Positions 33,780 through 42,968 of a DNA stretch of 64,000 nucleotides are shown piece after piece. A model generated the notes under the pieces. It was given only the letters and a program-made list of their open reading frames with translations, searched no databases and was not told the origin of the DNA. The DNA is taken from contig CAVQGZ010000007.1 of NCBI GenBank assembly GCA_963712175.1, positions 186,001 to 250,000 on the forward strand, in the 5' to 3' direction. The position numbers and the translations under genes were made by a program. Origin of the DNA: CAVQGZ01 sp963712175. Its GTDB lineage: Bacteria > Actinomycetota > Actinomycetes > Jiangellales > Jiangellaceae. How positions within the stretch are numbered: position 1 is the first letter of the stretch; the number at the start of each line of letters is the position of its first letter.

Positions 33780-35069
33780 CTACGGGTCCACCGCAGTCCG
33801 AGGTGCCAGCAGGACGGCGAGCGCGTAGCCGGCATAGAGGACGCCCACGACCAGCAGCTGGCCCCACCCACGACCTGGGATCAGTGCAGCGATCCCCACG
33901 GCCGCGACCAGGCCGCCGACCAGGAATGCGGTCCGGTGCTCGGCGGCGAGCGATGGCGAGCGCTGCAGCAGCTCGCGACCCTGGGCGGCCCTGTCGGACT
34001 GACCAGCCAAGAACAGGCCGGCGGCGGCGAGGACTCCGAGCAGCACGATGACGACGATGCCCCTCTCGAGGGAGGAGAGAACCGTGGAGAACCCGGCGGC
34101 GACGGCGTTGTCGAGGCCTTCGGCCGCCGCCGCCTCGATCACCGACGACTGCAGCGGCTGCACGGCGATGGCCACGACGAGCATGGTGAGCCCTACCCCC
34201 ACCACGATCCCCAGACCCACCCGCAGCCGGCTCGGAGCGATCGCCAGGGCGATGAGCGCCAGGATGAGCCCGGCGAGGGGAGCCAGCCACGCCGACGTCT
34301 GAGCGACCGCGTAAGCACGCTGGGCAGCCGCGAGGTTCTGCGACTCGAACAGCACGACCTGCCCGAAGTCGCTCGGCAGGTCGGTACCGAGCTGCTCCTC
34401 GAGGGCTGCGACGGCAGCGTCGATGTCCTCGCCCGTGAGCTCGGGAGCGCTGACATCTCGGTCCAGGAGCTCGGAGAGGAAGCCCGCCCCCTCGGCCACC
34501 AAGGCGTTGATGACTGGCGTCAGGTTGAGGACGATGACACCGTCCGTGTTCTGCACAGCATCGGTGTCCGAGCCGGTCAGGACGCCAATGGTGACTCGGT
34601 GCCCTGCCGCGAGCGAGGCATCCCAAGCGGCCTGGAAGGCGTCCGTCTGCACCAGGGCGGTCACACCCTGGGCGAGGTACCCCTGGGCGGCGTTGGTGAT
34701 CGGACCGGCAGCAATGCTCACCTCCTCGGGAAGCGCGTCCGCGACGATCCTCTCGAGCTCGAGCTCGTCGACGAGCTCCGCAGCAGCCGCGTCTCCGATC
34801 ACGGTCGCCACGTCGGGCGACTCGATGATCGATCCGACCCGGTCCACGAAGAGATCGGTGTTGCTGAGGGTGCGGAACGTCCAGGTCAGCAGCAGAGCGG
34901 CGGACAGGGCCAGAACCGCGAGGACGGCCATGACCCATGCACCGATCGAGCGAGCTCGTCTGGACCGCTCGCGCTTCTCTCCGGAGAGGTTGCGGCGTAG
35001 CTCGTCGTTCTCGGCGCGAAGGCGCGCGATCTCTGTTGCCTCTGCGTCCAGGGCATCGGTCTCGGTCAC
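33780..35069 (-). CDS. Multispanning membrane protein with coiled-coil N-terminus
   Basis: A 429-residue protein not assigned to a named family. A short predicted coiled coil (ATEIARLRAENDELRRNL) precedes a transmembrane helix (about 43-66). A roughly 190-residue extracytoplasmic domain without cysteines follows. Three or four more helices (LAPLAGLILALIALAIA, LGIVVGVGLTMLVVAIAV, GIVVIVLLGVLAAAGLF and a final one) complete it. It is downstream of PFOR on the same strand by gene order reversed: PFOR starts 117 bp after its stop, so the two are separate units. The GerW-like gene lies 61 bp upstream on the same strand and could be co-transcribed. Function unknown. Confidence 0.75.
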   Translation of the reverse strand: MTETDALDAEATEIARLRAENDELRRNLSGEKRERSRRARSIGAWVMAVLAVLALSAALLLTWTFRTLSNTDLFVDRVGSIIESPDVATVIGDAAAAELVDELELERIVADALPEEVSIAAGPITNAAQGYLAQGVTALVQTDAFQAAWDASLAAGHRVTIGVLTGSDTDAVQNTDGVIVLNLTPVINALVAEGAGFLSELLDRDVSAPELTGEDIDAAVAALEEQLGTDLPSDFGQVVLFESQNLAAAQRAYAVAQTSAWLAPLAGLILALIALAIAPSRLRVGLGIVVGVGLTMLVVAIAVQPLQSSVIEAAAAEGLDNAVAAGFSTVLSSLERGIVVIVLLGVLAAAGLFLAGQSDRAAQGRELLQRSPSLAAEHRTAFLVGGLVAAVGIAALIPGRGWGQLLVVGVLYAGYALAVLLAPRTAVDP

Positions 35070-35130
35070 GACCGTGACACTAGCGACCGTCCGGACGGGG
35101 TTGCCGCCCTGGTGCGGAGCGCACGCATCG

Positions 35131-35496
35131 CTACGAGCCGACGCGGCGGGCGAGAGTACGGCTCAGGACGACCCCCACGATCACTGCCGCCATCACAACC
35201 ATCAGCCGATCGGCATCGACCGCCGGCCTCCACTGCACCCGCTCCCCCGTGATGACGTAGACGCCGGCCGGGCGGGCGTACGCACCCCAGCCACCGCCCT
35301 CACCCTGCTGGGTCGGATCGGATCCTTCGCCACCACCGCCGCCACCCATGACGCGAGCGACCGGGACGACAGTCACGCCGTCCCTCTCGATCGGGTCGCC
35401 AAAGACACGCCCCACGGTGAGCTGATCGCGTGTCAGCTCTGCCAGCCTGGTCAGGTCCACTGCAGTCCTCCGAGCATCGGTGACGACGACAAGCAT
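35131..35496 (-). CDS. GerW (YtfJ)-family protein
   Basis: A 121-residue protein with the GerW layout: VGRVFGDPIERDGVTVVPVA, a glycine-rich stretch (GGGGGGEG), then GAYARPAGVYVI and a short hydrophobic C-terminus (MVVMAAVIVGVVLSRTL). The family is named for Bacillus spore germination protein GerW, but many actinobacterial homologues exist in non-sporulating species with unknown role. The C-terminal helix suggests membrane association. It is upstream of the membrane protein gene (61-bp gap) and divergent from furA, with about 180 bp between. Confidence 0.8.
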   Translation of the reverse strand: MLVVVTDARRTAVDLTRLAELTRDQLTVGRVFGDPIERDGVTVVPVARVMGGGGGGEGSDPTQQGEGGGWGAYARPAGVYVITGERVQWRPAVDADRLMVVMAAVIVGVVLSRTLARRVGS

Positions 35497-35601
35497 TTAC
35501 CACGACCGACCATGAGGTCCAGGGTCAGGAGCACTTGCTGTGATCGATCCCACGACGACGAGGCCGCACAGCACCCGAAGCCGGCAAGGAGCCCGGTACC
35601 T

Positions 35602-35658
35602 TCGATGTCAATATGCTGCTTTGATAAGATATGTGACTCACTCTTGACTGGATCAAGA
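35602..35658 (+). promoter_or_regulatory. furA-katG promoter and putative FurA operator
   Basis: A locally AT-rich stretch in a GC-rich window. A TAAGAT -10 candidate (35625-35630) has a weak TCGATG -35 (35602-35607) at 17 bp. Just downstream is the inverted repeat TCTTGA-ctgga-TCAAGA (35642-35658), well placed to block transcription if FurA binds it. FurA autoregulation from an AT-rich site is established in mycobacteria; the exact site here is inferred. Confidence 0.6.
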
Positions 35659-35678
35659 AAACCGGCAAGACTCGCGTC

Positions 35679-36110
35679 GTGCCAACGGCGTCGGAGCTCG
35701 AGGACTTCGTGCGCCAGGTCGACCTCCGGGTCACTCGTCCCCGGGTCGCCGTGCTGGGAGCGGTTCATGACAACCCCCACGCGGACACCGCCTCGATCAT
35801 CGCCGCCGTCCGCGACCGGCTCGGTGACGTGTCCCACCAGGCCGTGTACGACGTCCTCAACGCGCTCACCGGCGCCGGGTTGGTACGGCGCATCCAGCCG
35901 TCCGGTTCGGTGGCCCGCTACGAGGCGCGGGTTCGCGACAACCACCACCACGTCGTGTGCCGGTCGTGCGGAGCCATCGCCGACGTCGACTGCGTCGTCG
36001 GCCACGCCCCCTGCATCACGGCTCCGCGAGCCGACGGGTTCGACATCGACGAGGCCGAGATCGTCTTCTGGGGCCGGTGCACCGCCTGCTCCACGCAACC
36101 TGTCCCATGA
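35679..36110 (+). CDS. furA: Fur-family repressor FurA
   Basis: A 143-residue metalloregulator. An N-terminal winged helix (RVTRPRVAVLGAVHDNPHAD; VSHQAVYDVLNALT) is followed by the metal-binding region NHHHVVCRSCGAIADVDC. A second Cys pair lies near the end (CTAC), as expected for a structural zinc site. It starts with GTG at 35679. Immediate linkage to katG (25 bp, same strand) marks it as FurA, the peroxide-responsive repressor of katG and of itself, rather than a general iron regulator. Confidence 0.93.
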   Translation: MPTASELEDFVRQVDLRVTRPRVAVLGAVHDNPHADTASIIAAVRDRLGDVSHQAVYDVLNALTGAGLVRRIQPSGSVARYEARVRDNHHHVVCRSCGAIADVDCVVGHAPCITAPRADGFDIDEAEIVFWGRCTACSTQPVP

Positions 36111-36135
36111 CCCCACCCCGAGCGGAAGGAACTCC

Positions 36136-38367
36136 ATGACTGAGCAGCACGACGCACGTGTCGCCGAGATGAACGAGCAGGACGGCCAAGCCCGCTGCCC
36201 GGTCGCGCACGCCGCCCATCCGACCGAGGGGGCCGGGAACCGCACCTGGTGGCCCAACCAGCTCAACCTGAAGATCCTGCGGAAGAACCCTCCGGCGTCC
36301 AACCCGATGGGCGAGGCGTTCGACTACGCCGCTGAGTTCTCGACCTTGGACCTCGACTCCGTGAAGCGGGACATCGAAGCGGTGATGACGACGTCGCAAG
36401 ACTGGTGGCCGGCCGACTACGGCCACTACGGCCCTCTCCTCATCAGGATGGCGTGGCACAGCGCTGGCACGTACCGGATCAGCGACGGTCGCGGCGGCGC
36501 GGGCGCTGGGATGCAGCGCTTCGCACCCTTGAACAGCTGGCCGGACAACGCGAACCTCGACAAGGCCCGCCGGTTGCTCTGGCCGGTCAAGCAGAAGTAC
36601 GGCAAGAAGCTGTCGTGGGCAGACCTGATGGTCTTCGCCGGCAACTGCGCTCTGGAGTCGATGGGATTCGACACGTTCGGGTTCGCCGGTGGCCGCGAGG
36701 ACGTGTGGGAGCCGGACGAAGACGTCTACTGGGGCCCGGAGGACACCTGGCTCGGCGACGAGCGATACAGCGGTGACCGTGAGCTCGAGAACCCCTTGGC
36801 CGCCGTTCAGATGGGTCTGATCTATGTGAACCCGGAGGGGCCGAACGGCACCCCCGACCCCCTGGCCTCGGCTCGCGACATCCGAGAGACATTCCGACGC
36901 ATGGCCATGAACGACGAGGAGACAGTCGCGCTCACTGCCGGGGGCCACACGTTCGGCAAGACCCACGGCGCGGCCAACCCCGACGAGTACGTCGGCCCCG
37001 AACCCGAGGGTGCGTCACTGGCCGAGCAGGGGCTCGGCTGGATCAGCACCTACGGCACCGGCCACGGCGACGACACGATCACCAGCGGACTCGAGGGTGC
37101 GTGGACGCCCACACCGACCACCTGGGACAACAGCTACTTCGAAACCCTGTTCGGCTACGAGTGGGAGCTGACGAAGAGCCCCGCGGGGGCCTACCAGTGG
37201 CGACCGAAGGACGGGGCGGGCGCCGACGCGGTGCCGGCGGCACACGACCCGTCCGCCAGGCAGGCACCGATGATGTCCACGGCAGACATGGCCATGCGCA
37301 TGGACCCGGTCTACGAGCAGATCTCGCGACGTTTCATGGAGAACCCCGACGAGCTTGCGGACGCCTTTGCCCGGGCGTGGTTCAAGCTCACCCACCGTGA
37401 CATGGGTCCGCGCGCTCGCTACCTGGGGCCTCTGGTGCCGCAGGAGACGCTGCTGTGGCAGGACCCGATCCCGGCGGTCGACCACGAAGTCGTCAGCGCG
37501 CAGGACGTCGCCGCTCTCAAGGCGCAGCTGCTCAGCTCGGGGCTGTCCGTCTCCGAGCTGGTCAGGACGGCGTGGGCGTCGGCGACAACCTTCCGCGGCA
37601 GCGACAAGCGCGGCGGAGCCAACGGAGCGCGCATCCGCCTCGAGCCACAGAAGGGTTGGGCAGTCAACGACCCGGACGAGCTGGCCGGTGTGCTGAGCAC
37701 CCTGCAGGGCATCCAGCAGGAGTTCAACGCCTCCCAGACCGGCGAGACGCGCATCTCGCTTGCCGACCTGATCGTGCTGGGCGGCTGCGCCGGCGTCGAG
37801 CAGGCGGCCCGAGACGCTGGTCACGCCATCGAGGTCCCGTTCACCCCCGGGCGGATGGATGCGTCCCAGGACGCGACCGACGTCGAGTCCTTCGCCGCGC
37901 TCGAACCGACCTCGGACGGCTTCCGCAACTACCTCGGCAAGGGACAGCGCTTGCCGGCCGAGTACTCCCTGCTCGACCGTGCGAACCTGCTCACGCTGAG
38001 CGCCCCCGAGATGACGGTGCTGGTGGGCGGGCTGCGGGTGCTGGGAGCCAACGCCCAGCAGTCCTCCCTGGGAGTGCTCACGGCGCGACCTGGCCTGCTG
38101 ACCAACGACTTCTTCGTCAACCTGCTCGACCTGGGTACCGAGTGGTCGGCGACGTCGGAGGCCGAGGACACGTTCGAGGGCCGCGACCGCGACACCGGCG
38201 AAGTGCGCTGGACGGGGAGCCGCGTGGACCTTGTCTTCGGCTCGAACTCCGAGCTGAGGGCGCTCGCGGAGGTGTATGCCAGTGACGACGCCGCAGAGAA
38301 GTTCGTGCACGACTTCGTCGCCGCATGGACGAAGGTCATGAACCTAGACCGCTTCGACGTCGGCTGA
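36136..38367 (+). CDS. katG: Catalase-peroxidase KatG
   Basis: A 743-residue haem enzyme that decomposes H2O2 and has peroxidase activity. The distal pocket is RMAWHSAGTYR (Trp about 106, His about 107). GLIYVNPEGPNG supplies the Tyr, near residue 231, of the Met-Tyr-Trp adduct, and AGGHTFGKTHGA the proximal haem His. The second half repeats the peroxidase fold without haem, as usual. ATG at 36136 follows GGAAGGA; the frame is open upstream to 34423 without meaning. It is co-transcribed with furA. Its 3' end overlaps the convergent MFS gene by 24 bp. Confidence 0.97.
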   Translation: MTEQHDARVAEMNEQDGQARCPVAHAAHPTEGAGNRTWWPNQLNLKILRKNPPASNPMGEAFDYAAEFSTLDLDSVKRDIEAVMTTSQDWWPADYGHYGPLLIRMAWHSAGTYRISDGRGGAGAGMQRFAPLNSWPDNANLDKARRLLWPVKQKYGKKLSWADLMVFAGNCALESMGFDTFGFAGGREDVWEPDEDVYWGPEDTWLGDERYSGDRELENPLAAVQMGLIYVNPEGPNGTPDPLASARDIRETFRRMAMNDEETVALTAGGHTFGKTHGAANPDEYVGPEPEGASLAEQGLGWISTYGTGHGDDTITSGLEGAWTPTPTTWDNSYFETLFGYEWELTKSPAGAYQWRPKDGAGADAVPAAHDPSARQAPMMSTADMAMRMDPVYEQISRRFMENPDELADAFARAWFKLTHRDMGPRARYLGPLVPQETLLWQDPIPAVDHEVVSAQDVAALKAQLLSSGLSVSELVRTAWASATTFRGSDKRGGANGARIRLEPQKGWAVNDPDELAGVLSTLQGIQQEFNASQTGETRISLADLIVLGGCAGVEQAARDAGHAIEVPFTPGRMDASQDATDVESFAALEPTSDGFRNYLGKGQRLPAEYSLLDRANLLTLSAPEMTVLVGGLRVLGANAQQSSLGVLTARPGLLTNDFFVNLLDLGTEWSATSEAEDTFEGRDRDTGEVRWTGSRVDLVFGSNSELRALAEVYASDDAAEKFVHDFVAAWTKVMNLDRFDVG

Positions 38368-39603
38368 CCGAGCGGGGAGTGGGCGGGGCCGACCCATCAA
38401 CCACGCCCCGATGAGGCAGGCGGCGGCGGCCACGGCGAACCCGGCGGTCAGCCCCGCCTGCTCGGCCAGCACCCCCACTCCCACCGACGCGCCGGCCCCG
38501 CCGGCCTGCAGCAGGAGCGACTGAACGGAGAGGGCGGTGCTGCGCTCCTCCTCTCGCACCTCATCGTGCAGGATCGCCGAGGTGAGCGGCCCCACGGCGC
38601 CGAGCAGCGCGTAGACCACCAGGTAGCCGGTGACGGCGGCGGGCAAGGGCTGGGCGGAGACGGCGAGAGCTGCCGGGGCGGCCAGCAGCAGCGCCAACGC
38701 TGCCGCCCGACCGCGGCCCCCGAGGCGGGCGCCTAGCCGCGGCGCCAGAAGTGACCCCGCCGCGGTCACGGCGAACCCGACGGCGACGAGGACCCCGTAG
38801 CCGGCTGTGCCCGTCTCGGCGCCGCCCAGCTTCGGCGCAAAGGCCCCAGGGCTGAGGAGCTCGAGGGTGGAGAGCACCACGCCCACGGCCCCACTGGTGA
38901 GCAGGACCCGCCGAAGCACGACGCCTCGCGCCGCCTGCGTCAGCCCCGTGCGGATCGTGGTCGCGATGTTGGCCGCGACGTCCCCACGCGTGCGAGGCCG
39001 CCGACCCTCCTGGACCATCAGCAGAACAAGACCGGCGTGAACACCCGAGACCAGCGCAGCGAGCAGGAACGGCGCGCTCAGCGAGATCAGCGGCTGGGTT
39101 CCCGAGACCTCCAAGGTCGGTACCAAGGCGGCAGCCGCAGCGGGTAGCGCCCCTCCGACGACAGCACCAGCTCCGAGGGAGAGGGCCTCGGCCGCCCCCG
39201 CTCGAGCCAGCCCAGGCTGGATGTCAGCGCTGTCGTCCACCGCCCTTGCCTCGTCCACGAACCATGCCTCGAGCGGCCCGGAGGACAGCGCGCGTCCGAC
39301 TGCCAGCAGGATCACAGCCAGGCCGAGAAGGACAGGCCGCGCCGCCAGTCCCGCGACCACGAGACCCATCAGCGAGGTCAGTGACGACGCCACGATCACC
39401 GGCCGCCGCCCGAGGACGTCGGCAAGTCCGCCCGTCGGCAGCTCGAGGAGCAGCGTGACGACGCTGTAGAGCGCCAGCATGAGGCCCACGTCTGCGAGCG
39501 AGAGACCTCGGGCCTGCAGCATGAGCACGAGCACGGGGATGACCAGTCCTACCGGCAGCCAACGCACGGCGGTGAGCAGGATGAAGCGCGACTGGATGCG
39601 CAT
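38344..39603 (-). CDS. MFS transporter
   Basis: A 419-residue major-facilitator protein with about 12 helices. The cytoplasmic loop motif GGLADVLGRRPVIVAS follows segment 2, and LLLELPTGGLADVLG is typical of small-molecule/drug exporters. The loop FVDEARAVDDSADIQPGLAR matches a group of actinobacterial MFS proteins, substrate unknown. The Met at 39603 has GAGGAAGAGAGGATC upstream, better supported than the start at 39657. It is convergent with katG, the final codons overlapping, and divergent from the fetA-like gene by 96 bp. Confidence 0.88.
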   Translation of the reverse strand: MRIQSRFILLTAVRWLPVGLVIPVLVLMLQARGLSLADVGLMLALYSVVTLLLELPTGGLADVLGRRPVIVASSLTSLMGLVVAGLAARPVLLGLAVILLAVGRALSSGPLEAWFVDEARAVDDSADIQPGLARAGAAEALSLGAGAVVGGALPAAAAALVPTLEVSGTQPLISLSAPFLLAALVSGVHAGLVLLMVQEGRRPRTRGDVAANIATTIRTGLTQAARGVVLRRVLLTSGAVGVVLSTLELLSPGAFAPKLGGAETGTAGYGVLVAVGFAVTAAGSLLAPRLGARLGGRGRAAALALLLAAPAALAVSAQPLPAAVTGYLVVYALLGAVGPLTSAILHDEVREEERSTALSVQSLLLQAGGAGASVGVGVLAEQAGLTAGFAVAAAACLIGAWLMGRPRPLPARSADVEAV

Positions 39604-39699
39604 GATCCTCTCTTCCTCCTGTGACCGATCGACCCACCCGATCGACCACGACCGCACTCACGGTGTCCCCGTCTTCGGTCAGCCTGCCAGGATGGCGCG

Positions 39700-40494
39700 G
39701 TGGGCGCGGCGACTCAGGACTCGGGGGGTGCGTCCCTACCGACGGCCGGCACGGCCGTGCCCCTCTTCGAGTTCGACGAGGTGACCGTCGGGCTGGGTGG
39801 TACCCGCGTCCTGGACGCTCTTGACCTGCGTGTTCCGGCGGCCGGGGTCACGGCTGTGCTCGGCCGATCGGGTTCGGGCAAGTCGACGCTCACCCGGCTA
39901 TGCAACCGGCTCCTCGATCCGTCGAGCGGTGTCGTGCGCTTCCGAGGGATCGACGCGCGGGATCTCGACGTCCTCGCACTGCGACGATCGGTGGGGATGG
40001 TGTTCCAGCGGCCAACGGCCTTCCCCGGCAGTGTCGCGGACAACATGGCCGCCACGGGGGTCCTCGACCCCCGCCGGCACGGCGCAGTGCTCGACCGGGT
40101 CGGACTTGATCCCGGCCTGCTCGAGCAGGATGCCTCGACGCTGTCCGGCGGCGAGTCCCAGCGGATGTGCCTGGCTCGCGCCCTTCTCATGGAACCCGAT
40201 GTGCTCGTGGCCGACGAACCCACGGCCGCGCTGGACGAGCCGGGCACGCGCGCGCTCGAGGAGCTGGTCTGCGCAGCAGCCTCGCGAGGTGTGCCGGTGC
40301 TGTGGGTCACTCACGACTTGGCCCAGTTTGACCGGATCGCCGACCACGGGGTCGTCCTGGCCGGCGGCAGGGTTGTCGCGTCCGGGTCGGTCCAGGTGCT
40401 GCGCGAGGTCTCCGGCGGAGTCCGGGCGCTGCTGGAGTCCAACGGTCTGGCCCGCGCACCACACCACCTGCGAGCCCTGCCCGAGGGAGCCTGA
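39700..40494 (+). CDS. ABC transporter ATPase, FetA-like
   Basis: A 264-residue ATP-binding subunit. Walker A GRSGSGKST is near residue 56, the signature is LSGGESQRMCLARAL, and Walker B is DVLVADEPTAALDE. It is paired by overlapping stop/start (TGATG at 40492-40496) with an FetB-type permease. FetAB of Escherichia coli exports iron and protects from oxidative stress; the link to furA-katG a kilobase upstream is suggestive but indirect. The N-terminal 20 residues are low-complexity and the GTG start at 39700 is uncertain. Confidence 0.88.
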   Translation: MGAATQDSGGASLPTAGTAVPLFEFDEVTVGLGGTRVLDALDLRVPAAGVTAVLGRSGSGKSTLTRLCNRLLDPSSGVVRFRGIDARDLDVLALRRSVGMVFQRPTAFPGSVADNMAATGVLDPRRHGAVLDRVGLDPGLLEQDASTLSGGESQRMCLARALLMEPDVLVADEPTAALDEPGTRALEELVCAAASRGVPVLWVTHDLAQFDRIADHGVVLAGGRVVASGSVQVLREVSGGVRALLESNGLARAPHHLRALPEGA

Positions 40495-41273
40495 TGGACG
40501 AACCCGTACAGCTGCTCGGCGTAGCCGCGTCCGGGCTGCTCGTGGCACTCGCCGTCGCCCTGTCGGCTTGGGCGGGTCTGGGCCTCGGCCGCTCGCTGGT
40601 CGGCGCGGCGCTGCGCGCACTCGTACAGCTGGCGTTGCTGGGGCTGGTGCTCACCGCGATCCTGGCCCCCGGTCGTTCACTTGCGCTGTCCTGGCTGTGG
40701 GTCGCGGTGATGATTGTCTTCGCCGCCTGGACCGTCCACCGCCGTGTCCCCGACGTCCCCGGCCTCGGATGGTTGGCTGCCGTCGCATTCACCCTCGCCG
40801 CCGCCGTCACCCTGGCTGTGCTCTTCGGGGCACGGGTCTTCCCCGTCGACGCCACCACCATCGTCCCGCTCGGCGGGCTCATGATCGGCAACACGATGAC
40901 GGCGACCGTCCTGCTCTCGCGCCGGACCCTCGCGGAGTTCCAGGACAAGCGCCTGGAGATCGAGGCCCGGCTCGCCCTCGGACAACCGTCGTCCCAGGCA
41001 GCCTCCCCGCACCTTCGGGAGGCGCTGCGCACCGCGCTGACCCCCCAGATCGAGACGACCAAGGCCGTCGGGATCGTCTTCCTTCCCGGTGCCATGGTCG
41101 GACTTCTGCTGGCGGGCGTCAGCCCGCTGCAGGCAGTCCAAGTCCAGCTGGTCGTCATGTACCTGATTCTCGGGTCGGTCGCCGTGACCACCACGGTCGT
41201 CGCGATCGGCATGCGACGGATCCTGTTCACCCCCGCGCACCAGCTGCGCGTGCCGCTCGCGCGCTCGACTTAG
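40494..41273 (+). CDS. ABC transporter permease, FetB/UPF0014 family
   Basis: A 259-residue membrane protein with about seven helices and the family blocks ALRALVQLALLGLVLTAIL, PLGGLMIGNTMTATVLLSR and ALRTALTPQIETTKAVGIV, then FLPGAMVGLLLAG and VQLVVMYLILGSVAVTTTV. These fit UPF0014/FetB (YbbM) permeases, whose E. coli member works with FetA in iron export. Overlap with the ATPase gene shows it is one transport unit. The metal substrate is an inference. Confidence 0.9.
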   Translation: MDEPVQLLGVAASGLLVALAVALSAWAGLGLGRSLVGAALRALVQLALLGLVLTAILAPGRSLALSWLWVAVMIVFAAWTVHRRVPDVPGLGWLAAVAFTLAAAVTLAVLFGARVFPVDATTIVPLGGLMIGNTMTATVLLSRRTLAEFQDKRLEIEARLALGQPSSQAASPHLREALRTALTPQIETTKAVGIVFLPGAMVGLLLAGVSPLQAVQVQLVVMYLILGSVAVTTTVVAIGMRRILFTPAHQLRVPLARST

Positions 41274-41381
41274 CCGTTCTCGGCTGGTCGCCCGTGACCC
41301 ACGACCGAAGTCGTTTCGCGCCTGACAGGCACGTCGCCGCCACCTACGCTCTCGCTCAGGAAGACGGCGGACGGGGGCGCG

Positions 41382-42929
41382 ATGAGCACGAGGAGTCCGA
41401 CCCGACGAGCGCCACGCCCGCCGACCCTTGTCGATGCCCTCATCCCGCTGACCTTCTTGGTCGTCTCGCTCGTCTCGGCGATCGTCATCTACCGCGATGA
41501 CGCCATCCTGGGGCCGGTCCAGGTCGCTCTGTTCCTGTCCGCGGCGGTCGCAGCTCAAGTGGGATACAAGAACGGACACTCGATTGCCGACCTGTCCAAG
41601 GCAGCGGTCGACAGCGTCGCGTCCGCCATGGGCGCGATCTTCATCCTGCTCACGGTGGGCGCGCTCATCGGCGTGTGGAACATGTCGGGGACGATCGCAA
41701 CGCTCACCGACTGGGGCATCCGCGTGCTCAGCGTCGACTTCTTCTACGTCACCGCCGCGGTCATCTGCGCCGTGGTGGCTCTGGCGGTCGGCAGCTCGTG
41801 GACGGTGATGGGGACGATCGGGGTGGCGCTGGTCGCGATCTCGGAAGCGCTTGGGCTGAACCCGGCCTTGGCGGCAGGCGCAGTGATCTCCGGCGCGTAC
41901 TTCGGGGACAAGATGTCTCCGTTGTCGGAGACGACGAACCTGGCCGCGGCCGTCGCCGGCACGGATCTGTACAAGCACATCCGCTCGATGATGGCCACGA
42001 CCGTCCCGTCGATCATCATCGCGCTCGGCATCTACCTCATTCTCGGTCTTCGGGCCCGTCCAGAGACCGACGTGTTCACCGAGTCCGGGCTCGAGGCCAT
42101 CGAAGAGAACTTCGCGACGGGCATCGTGCCGGTCCTGCCGCTCGTGGTGGTGATCGTGCTGGCTCTGCGCAAGGTGCCCCCGACGCTGGCCATCCTGGCC
42201 GGCGCCCTGACCGGCGGGCTGGTCGCCATGATCGTCCAGACGGATGTCGTGCTTCGGTTCGTCGACGACGACACGCTGAGCACTCCTGTCGCCCTCGTCA
42301 AAGGCGTCTGGGACGCGATGGCGACAGGGTTCGTCGCTGACACCGGCTCGAACGCCCTCGACGACCTGCTCTCGGGCGGCGGGATGGAGAGCATGCTCAT
42401 CACGATCTGGCTCATCATCACCGCCCTCGGCTTCGGCGGGATCATGAACCACACGGGGTTCCTCGCCAAGCTGATCGAGCCGCTACGCCGACGAGCGCGC
42501 AGCGACCGCGGAGTCATGGCAGCAACGGGGACGACGGCGATCGGCATCAACGTCGTCGCCGCCGACCAGTACCTCGCACTCGTGCTCACCGGGAACGTCT
42601 ACAAGCACGAGTTCGAGGAGCGCGGCATCGCTCCGCAGACGTTGTCCCGCCAGATCGAGGACACGGCAACGGTGACGTCGCCGCTGATCCCCTGGAACTC
42701 CTGCGGCGCCTACGCATCAGGGGTGCTGGGCGTCTCGACCATCGCCTACGCACCCTTCGCGTTCTTCAACCTGATCAACCCGGTCATCTCGTTCCTCTAC
42801 GCCGCACTGGGTCTGCAGATCAAGCGGGTGGAGCCGCACGCACACTTCCCGGCCGCGCCCCACGACGCCCAGTTCTACGGCGTGGACGGGGGGCACGCCG
42901 ACGAGGTGCCGCGTGACGGCATGGACTGA
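41382..42929 (+). CDS. nhaC: Na+/H+ antiporter, NhaC family
   Basis: A 515-residue antiporter with 11-12 helices. The NhaC signature SGAYFGDKMSPLSETTNLAA is present near residue 167. GSSWTVMGTIGVALVAISEA and a late QYLALVLTGNVYKHEFEERG follow the family pattern. It expels Na+ (or exchanges another cation or organic anion) against protons at the plasma membrane; some relatives exchange malate/lactate. ATG at 41382 has a weak upstream site (GGGGGCGCG). It is a single gene, 109 bp after the FetB-like gene and convergent with the nitronate monooxygenase-like gene. Confidence 0.93.
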   Translation: MSTRSPTRRAPRPPTLVDALIPLTFLVVSLVSAIVIYRDDAILGPVQVALFLSAAVAAQVGYKNGHSIADLSKAAVDSVASAMGAIFILLTVGALIGVWNMSGTIATLTDWGIRVLSVDFFYVTAAVICAVVALAVGSSWTVMGTIGVALVAISEALGLNPALAAGAVISGAYFGDKMSPLSETTNLAAAVAGTDLYKHIRSMMATTVPSIIIALGIYLILGLRARPETDVFTESGLEAIEENFATGIVPVLPLVVVIVLALRKVPPTLAILAGALTGGLVAMIVQTDVVLRFVDDDTLSTPVALVKGVWDAMATGFVADTGSNALDDLLSGGGMESMLITIWLIITALGFGGIMNHTGFLAKLIEPLRRRARSDRGVMAATGTTAIGINVVAADQYLALVLTGNVYKHEFEERGIAPQTLSRQIEDTATVTSPLIPWNSCGAYASGVLGVSTIAYAPFAFFNLINPVISFLYAALGLQIKRVEPHAHFPAAPHDAQFYGVDGGHADEVPRDGMD

Positions 42930-42968
42930 GCCGCGGCTCGATCTGTGGGGCGGCCCTGTCCCTGGTCG

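Noticed and set aside
34423..36135. Possible N-terminal extension of KatG
   Set aside because: KatG begins at 36136 after a clear ribosome-binding site; the upstream frame is antisense to the membrane protein and crosses furA.
42928..42939. GAGCCGCGGCTC palindrome between nhaC and the flavoprotein gene
   Set aside because: Too short, with no loop or tail, to call a terminator.
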